Positions 58,801-64,000 of a stretch of DNA of 64,000 nucleotides are shown here, piece after piece. Source of the stretch: Triglochin maritima. Lineage: Eukaryota; Streptophyta; Magnoliopsida; Alismatales; Juncaginaceae. The position numbers and the translations under genes are program-made. The notes beneath the pieces were generated by a model. It was not told where the DNA came from. It did not search any database and was given only the letters and a program-made list of their open reading frames with translations. Numbering within the stretch: position 1 is the first letter of the stretch; each line of letters opens with the position of its first letter. The stretch spans positions 40,004,201-40,068,200 of the forward strand of contig OY821774.1 of NCBI GenBank assembly GCA_963682175.1, in the 5' to 3' direction.

Positions 58801-59210
58801 AGAAGGATGCGCTGAGTCGTCACGCCGACATAATGGGTCGCGCTCTTTGGATTGCACAGGAAGCATTCATTTCTCATAAAACGTATCTTAAGGTCGTGAA
58901 GTGTATGGAGTGGCTCAGGTCTCGTATTAACATTCCCCACGCCCCTCCTATAGTTGATGAAGTTGTGGCCGGCGGTACCTTTTTGCGCAATCCAGACAAA
59001 GTAACCCGTCCAGGAAGACCGCCTACTAGACATCCGGTTTCCTTAGCCGAGAGAATTCTTCAAAGAAGCCAAAAAAATGGTCTCACAGCAGAAAAGAGCA
59101 AGTATCGAAGGAAGGGCAAATCACCTATGCATCAGGTCGCACCTAGACCAGGGGATCCAGATTTTGACGATTGGGACATGAAGTTGTATTACGACCAAAT
59201 TGCTCCTTAA
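55870..59210 (+). pseudogene. FAR1/FHY3-type MULE transposase, decayed
   Basis: Exons as read: about 55870-56363, 56432-56796 and 57916-59210, with introns of 68 and 1119 bp. The first exon holds a FAR1-type DNA-binding domain (VPKEKMIFPSFEGARAFYSD). The MULE transposase domain has the first catalytic Asp in CFDTTY (about 56634) and the second in ITDQCG (about 57942). The C-terminal SWIM zinc finger is CDCKLFKRVGILCCH (about 58630-58674). In-frame stops: TAG 56103, TGA 58128 (family Trp) and TAG 58317 (family Gln). A 7-G run at 56322-56328 is one base too long for the frame. The intact 267-residue end (58407-59210) includes a basic tail. The start is uncertain because the coding frame is open upstream of Met55905. 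The large intron consists almost entirely of the 21-bp repeat. Confidence 0.88.
56880..57890 (+). repeat. 21-bp repeat array 1, inside the transposase intron
   Basis: About 1 kb (roughly 48 units by length) of TGTTCCTTTTTAAGTGATGT-type repeats, with units of 20-22 bp. It lies entirely within intron 56797-57915 of the transposase. The conserved part is TTCCTTTTTAAGTG; the next bases alternate among GATGTCTG, GAAGTCTG, GATTTCTG and similar. Confidence 0.97.
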
Positions 59211-59269
59211 TTATGCACCAAGGCTTGGTCTTTGAATTTTGTACTTTTTTGTAAGACAATAATTATTCT

Positions 59270-60715
59270 TAAGTGTAAAGTTCCCTTTTAATTGTGAGTG
59301 TAAAGTTCCCTTTTAAGTCAACGGTTCTCCTTTTTAACTCTGACTTGTATGTTTTTAAGTGATATATGTTCCTTTTTATGAATTGCTTGTACCTTTATAA
59401 GTTAGCGGTTCTCCTTTTTAACTGTGAGTTGTATTCTGTTCCTTTTTAAGTGCGTTTACCTTTTTAAGTGCGAAGTTTTCCTTTCTTGTTTTTTTGGTTC
59501 TTTTTTAAGTGAAGTCTGTTGATTTTTTGTGTTGTCTGTTCCTACTTAAGTGTTGTCTGTTCCTTTTTAAGTGATGTCCGTCCCTTTTTAAGTGTAATAT
59601 GTTCCTTTTTAATGGTAGTTTGTTCATGTTTAAGTGATGTATGTTCCTTTATAGCGATTTCTCTTTTTAAGTGAAGTCTGTTCCTTTTTAAGTGAAGTCT
59701 ATTCCTTTTTAAGTGACCTCGTTTCCTTTTTAAGTGAAGTCTGTTCCTTCTTAAGTGAAGTCTATTACTTTTTAACTGATGTCTGTTCTTTTTAATGTTA
59801 TGTGTGTTCCTTTTTAAGTGTTGTCTGTCTCTTTTTAAGTGAAGTCTTTCCTTTTTAAGTGAAGTATGTTCCTTTTTAAGTGAAGTTTGTTCCTTTTTAA
59901 GTGAAGTTTGTCCCTTTTTAAGTTAACTTTGTTCCTTTTTAAGGGAAGTCTGTCCCTTTTTATGTGAAGTCGGATCCTTTTTAAGTGACCTCGTTTCCTT
60001 TTTAAGCTAAGTGTGTTCCTTTTTAACTGATGTCTGTTCCTTGTTATGTTATGTCTGTTCCTTTTTAAGTGATGTCTGTCTCTTTTTAAGTGAAGTCTGT
60101 TCCTTTTTAAGTGAAGTTTGTTCCTTTTTAAGCGATGTCTGTCCCTTTTTAAGTGAACTCTGTTCCTTTTTAAGGGAAGTCTGTCCCTTTTTATGTGAAG
60201 TCGGTTCCTTTTTAAGTGACCTCGTTTCCTTTTAAGTGAAGTCTGTTCCTTTTTAACTGATGTCTGTTCCTTTTTATGTTATGTCTGTTCCTTTTTAAGT
60301 GATGTTTGTCTCTTTTTAAGTGAAGTCTGTTCCTTTTTAAGTGAAGTCTGTTCCTTCTTAAGTGAAGTATGTTCCTTTTTAAGCGATGTCTGTCCCTTTT
60401 AAGTGAAGTCTGTCCCTTTTTATGTGAAGTCGGTTCCTTTTTAAGTGACCTCGTTTCCTTTTTAAGTGAAGTTTGTTCCTTCTTAAGTGAAGTCTGTTCC
60501 TTTTTAAGCGATGACTGTCCCTTTTTAAGTTAAATATGTTCATTTTTAAGTGATTTCTGTTCCTTTTTATGTGAAGTCGGTTCCTTTTTAAGTGACCTCG
60601 TTTCCTTTTTAAGTTAAGTCTATTCCTTTTTAACTGATGTCTGTTCCTTTTTATGTTATGTCTGTTCCTTTTTATGTTATGTCTGTTCCTTTTTATGTTA
60701 TGTCTACCTTAAATG
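59270..60715 (+). repeat. 21-bp repeat array 2, between the convergent genes
   Basis: About 1.4 kb (near 68 units by length), same orientation as array 1. Higher-order blocks of about 230 bp are visible, for example the set ending TGAAGTCGG...GACCTCGTTTCC that recurs near 59970, 60200, 60430 and 60580. No coding content. Confidence 0.97.
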
Positions 60716-60802
60716 TTGGAGCTATTACTTTGGAGTATGGAAAAGTTTTAATTACAACAACTATAAAATGTATTTGTTCCTGTTTCAATTTACAACTATG
60801 CA

Positions 60803-62992
60803 CTACTTGAATTCGACACAGCAGCGGGAGTCCCTCAATAAAGTAATGACCATTTCACCCCTGATGGAGTGAAGTGTCTTAGGGTTTTTCGTTTCCGTTG
60901 GGTTGACCTTTCGCATGAGACATTTGATCCAGTAGTATAGAAAAACACCGCAGCCGTTGTTTCCCGGCATTTGTCTTTGGCACGTTTCCCTCAGGTATCT
61001 CAATGGCCAGTTCACCTTAAGACGGTTTCTCCAGAATTCACCCACATCTTTGGCTGAACATTCATGTACCCCTACCGCATTGTCAAGATCCTCATCTGGG
61101 ACCAGCTCCCTACTGCAACTGTTGTAATGCAGGATCTCCTTGTCTAAGCCATTAATAACTACAAGGGTCCAGTGTTCTGACACCAGCAATGGATGTGCAA
61201 TGACGAGGCTTCCCGTTTCCTGGCCTTGTAATTTGGGCGTCAGCCACTCTTCAATCATGGTATTCCCTTGATCGATCATAATTCTTTCCGAATAGAAGCT
61301 TGGAATACAAATTACCTCTTGGGGGTAGTTTTCTATTTTTTGGCGCTCTTCAAGTACACAAAGCATACTGTCTATCACCTCGTTGGTCAAATCCATACCC
61401 TTCGTCATTAGCTCCTTGAGGTCGGAACGTGTGAAGAAACAGGAATCACCTCTCCAGATCACCTCCCGTTGGTTATGTGTAGGTGCGGTCACCTTCAGTA
61501 CAATGTTCAGCTCATCGGGGCTCAATGTGGCCAATGCATCCATGTCAACGTCTGGCCTATTCTCTCTCCCGTGATGAGCCAACTTGAAATCGTCATTCCC
61601 ATCCCGCTTTCTTTTTTTGTTCATGCTCCTCTGGAGCCTTCTTTCTCCCCTTTTCCGCTCCTCTTCTTTTTTCTTCCTTTCTTTCACCTCATCTTCTTGT
61701 TTTTTGGCCGTTGAGCGTGATCCTTTGGCCCCCCAGTCTGTCCTGAGGGGTTTTTCCTTTCCCTCATCCTCCTTTTTCTCCTTCTGCTTATCGCCCTCTC
61801 TTCTCTCCTCTGTTCGTTTCTCATCTCTCTCCCTCTCCTTCTCTTTCTCATTTTCCTCCTCTACCCTCTTTCTTTCTACCTCTTCCCTCAACCTCTTCTT
61901 TGAAGTTTCGGCCTCCCTTCTTTTATCATCGGCTTTCCTCTTCTCTCTTCTCTCCCTGTCTCTCTTCTCGTCTTCTTTCCTCTCTCTTTCCTCTTCCTCC
62001 CTCCTCTTTTCCTCTTCTATTCTCTTATGCTCTCTCTCCCTCTTTTTCTCCTCCTCTTTCCTCTTCTCTTCTCTTTCCCTCTCCTCTCTCCTTTTCTCCT
62101 CCTCTTTCCTCTTCTCTTCTCTTTCCCTCTCCTCTCTCCTTTTCTCCTCCTCTTTCCTCTTCTCTTCTCTTTCCCTCTCCTCTCTCCTTTTCTCCTCCTC
62201 CTCTTTCCTCTTCTCTTCTCTTTCCCTATCCTCTCTCTTTTTCTCCTCCTCCTCTTTCCTCTTCTCTTCTCTTTCCCTCTCCTCTATCCTTTTCTCCTCC
62301 TCTTTCCTCTTCTCTTCTCTTTCCCTCTCCTCTCTCCTTTTCTCCTCCTCCTCTTTACTCTTCTCTTCTCTTTCCCTCTCCTCTCTCCTGCTCTCTTCTT
62401 TTTCTCTTTCTCTTTCAATCTCAATCTCATTCTCTATTTCCCTCCTATTCTCCTCATCTCTTTCCTACTCTTCATCCCTCCTTTCATCATCTCTTCCTTC
62501 CTGTCCACCTTCTATACAATATCCTCGAAGAGATGCAATCTCTTCCCTTAGGGTCTCATTTTCCTCCCTGGACTTCCTAAGTTCCTCATTCAGCCTCTTA
62601 ACCTCTTCATTTGCCTCATTCAGTGCAACTTCTGCTTGAAGCCATTTTGTCTTCAACATTGCAAACTCCAATTCTTCCCATAGTGGGTCCCGAGTGATGC
62701 TGCAGTCCCTCAATTGCAGCCTAGGTTCGCTGCTTGTTGACTGGCAATCACTATTGGTTCTTAGGGTTGGCTGAGTTTTTTCAGCCTGACCCATGATTTC
62801 CCTCTCTTTCTGAGTAAGGGTCGTCGACTGAGTCTGATTGAAGTCTCCCTCGTAAATTTTTGAAAGGGTGATGCCCCTTTCCTCCCATTTCTTCAGGATG
62901 AGCCATTTTCCAAACATGCTCGACCAACGATTCCACCTAGGATGACCTCCCATTTTAGGCTCTGCCTGGTTGAACTTCTCGCACAGCCATAC
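60803..62992 (-). CDS. Ulp1-like (C48) cysteine protease gene of the Mutator-like element
   Basis: Read from a splice acceptor at 62993 (CTTATTAG before VWLCEKFN), so earlier exons lie beyond the repeat array. VWLCEKFN...PRWNRWSS resembles the DUF1985-type N-terminal module that accompanies Ulp1 in plant elements. Next are a coiled coil (about 62690-62520), then a Glu/Lys/Arg-rich tract of about 200 residues built from a 16-residue repeat (62040-62395), then the protease. Catalytic residues: His (EHWTLVV, codon 61172-61174), Asn in the Asp position (HYNSC, near 61123), Gln in CQRQMPG, Cys in NNGCGVFLYYW (60950-60952). The one break is an in-frame TAG at 62465-62467; without it the frame spans 730 codons. 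The protease part alone is open from 62464 to 60803. Predicted role: SUMO-type isopeptidase; its use to the transposon is unknown. Confidence 0.82.
62040..62395 (-). repeat. 48-bp homopurine coding repeat
   Basis: About seven copies of a 48-51-bp unit, almost pure CT on + and GA on -, encoding a 16-residue Glu/Arg/Lys repeat in the Ulp1-like gene. The extra 3-bp steps keep the frame. Confidence 0.9.
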
Positions 62993-63009
62993 CTAATAAG
63001 AAGATGCCG

Positions 63010-64000
63010 ATTAATTAAAAAATAATAATATAAAAAGGAACAAGTATAACATAAAAAGGAAGAAGCATGACTTAAAAAGGAACAACTTTAACATAAAAAG
63101 GAACAACTTCAACTTAAAAAGAAACAAACGAAACTTAAAAAGGAACAAGCATAACTTAAAAAGGAACAGATATAACTTAAAAAGGTACAAACGAATCTTA
63201 TAAAGGACAAACGAATCTTAAAAATGATCAACTGTAACAGAAAGGAAAATCTTGAACATAAAAAGAAACAAACGAAACATAAAAAGGAACAAGCGAAACT
63301 TAAAAAGGAACAACTTCAACAAAAAAAGGAAAAAAACGAAACTTAAAAAGGAACAAGCGAAACTTAAAAAGGAACAACTTGAACTTAAAAAGGAACAACT
63401 TTAACATAAAAAGGAACAAACGAAACTTAAAAAGGAACACGCATAACATAAAAAGGAACAAGTATAACATATAAAGAAACAAACCAAACTTAAAAATGAA
63501 CAACTGTAACAGAAAGGAACTGTAACATAAAAAGAAACAAACGAAACTTAAAAAAGAACAAGCGAAACTTAAAAAGGAACAACTTGAACATTAAAAGGAA
63601 CAACTTCAACATAAAAAGGAACAAGCGAAACTTAAAAAGGAACAACTTCAACATAAAAAGGAACAAACGAAACTTAAAAAGGAACAAGTTGAACATAAAA
63701 AGGAATAACTTCAACATAAAAAGGAACAAACGAAACTTAAAAAGGAACTGCATAACATAAAAAGGAACCAACGTTACCTAAAAGGAACAAACAGAAACTT
63801 AAAAAGGAACAAACAAAACTTAAAAAGAAACAACTTTAACATAAAAAGGAACAAGTTGAACATTAAAAGAAACAACTTCAACATAAAAAGGAACAAACGA
63901 AACTTTAAAATGAACCAACATAACATAAAAATGAACAAACGAACTTTAAAAAGGAGCATACAACAACTTAAAAAGGAACAAACCAAATTTAAAAAGGATC
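63010..64000 (-). repeat. 21-bp repeat array 3, upstream of the Ulp1-like exon
   Basis: About 1 kb of ACTTAAAAAGGAACAA-type units, the reverse complement of the array 1 and 2 core, running off the window edge. On the minus strand it lies immediately upstream of the splice acceptor of the Ulp1-like exon, so it is probably intronic there too. The next bases differ from arrays 1 and 2 (GCGAA, CTTCA, ACGAA), so it is a separate lineage of the same repeat. Confidence 0.95.

Larger units (their letters stand above)
55583..64000. mobile_element. Mutator-like element with FAR1-type transposase, Ulp1-like gene and 21-bp arrays (right end outside window)
   Basis: Convergent genes define it: a FAR1/MULE transposase on + (to 59210) and a Ulp1-like protease on - (60803-62992). 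Plant Mutator-like elements carrying Ulp1-like (C48) genes are known. Three large arrays of a 21-bp repeat run through the element. A possible left terminus is near 55583 (GGGAGGGAAAATGTTTAGT...), chosen only by its MULE-like look and its position. The right terminus is beyond 64000, so inverted repeats and target duplication could not be tested. Confidence 0.7.

Noticed and set aside
56880..60715. Possible CRISPR-like array
   Set aside because: Units are directly contiguous with no unique spacers, and the setting is a plant transposon.
61584..62639. 351-residue Ser/Leu-rich ORF on + (and overlapping frames 61900-62580 and 62027-62551)
   Set aside because: Antisense of the Glu/Lys/Arg-rich part of the Ulp1-like gene. 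The CT-rich strand is open in all frames.
1..64000. tRNA, rRNA or snRNA genes
   Set aside because: Scanned by eye for box-like sequences (for example GGTTCGAGTC near 55485) and found no foldable cloverleaf. A tRNAscan run would settle it.

Overview
This is a 64 kb piece of a eudicot plant nuclear genome. It is AT-rich, with intron-containing genes on both strands and typical plant transposons. Three host genes are well supported: two tandem TraB-domain genes (32.1-37.7 kb and 38.6-43.4 kb, both +) and a class III secretory peroxidase (46.8-48.4 kb, -). A decayed third TraB copy lies at about 45.3-46.25 kb. I cannot name the species. No tRNA, rRNA, CRISPR or organellar sequence was recognised.

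Left third (1-31.3 kb): nested transposons. It holds a solo copia LTR with an exact 5-bp target duplication (4289-5262), a chromovirus-like gypsy LTR broken by a second LTR family (5802-8804), a non-autonomous CACTA-like element (9304-10040), and a copia LTR with primer-binding site (12730-13761). An approximately 8 kb CACTA element (15402 to about 23420) carries TNP2, a second transposase gene and a C48/Ulp1-like protease on the minus strand, and is itself split by a 1264-bp LTR. A copia gag-protease fragment follows, then three LTRs of one family in alternating orientation, then a truncated gypsy gag-pol with its 3' LTR (27.7-31.3 kb). Three otherwise different LTR families carry dense arrays of a CGGTCGACCG-type palindrome.

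Middle (31.3-55.5 kb): host genes with small insertions. These include a foldback element and a 40-bp triplicate in TraB1 introns, a solo LTR in a TraB2 intron, a TIR element holding a GRF-type zinc-finger ORF, a possible MITE in a peroxidase intron, a complete 348-bp TRIM, a hairpin-rich GC element, and a hAT MITE with an 8-bp target duplication.

Right end (about 55.6 kb to beyond the window): a large Mutator-like element. It has a FAR1-type transposase on + and, convergent on -, a Ulp1-like protease with a very long Glu/Lys/Arg-rich region. Three kilobase-scale arrays of a roughly 21-bp repeat (core TTCCTTTTTAAG) fill the large transposase intron, the gap between the two genes, and the region upstream of the protease exon. 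In each gene the array reads in the sense direction. This is the most unusual structure in the window. Premature stops in several elements fit C-to-T decay, so most of the mobile coding capacity looks dead.
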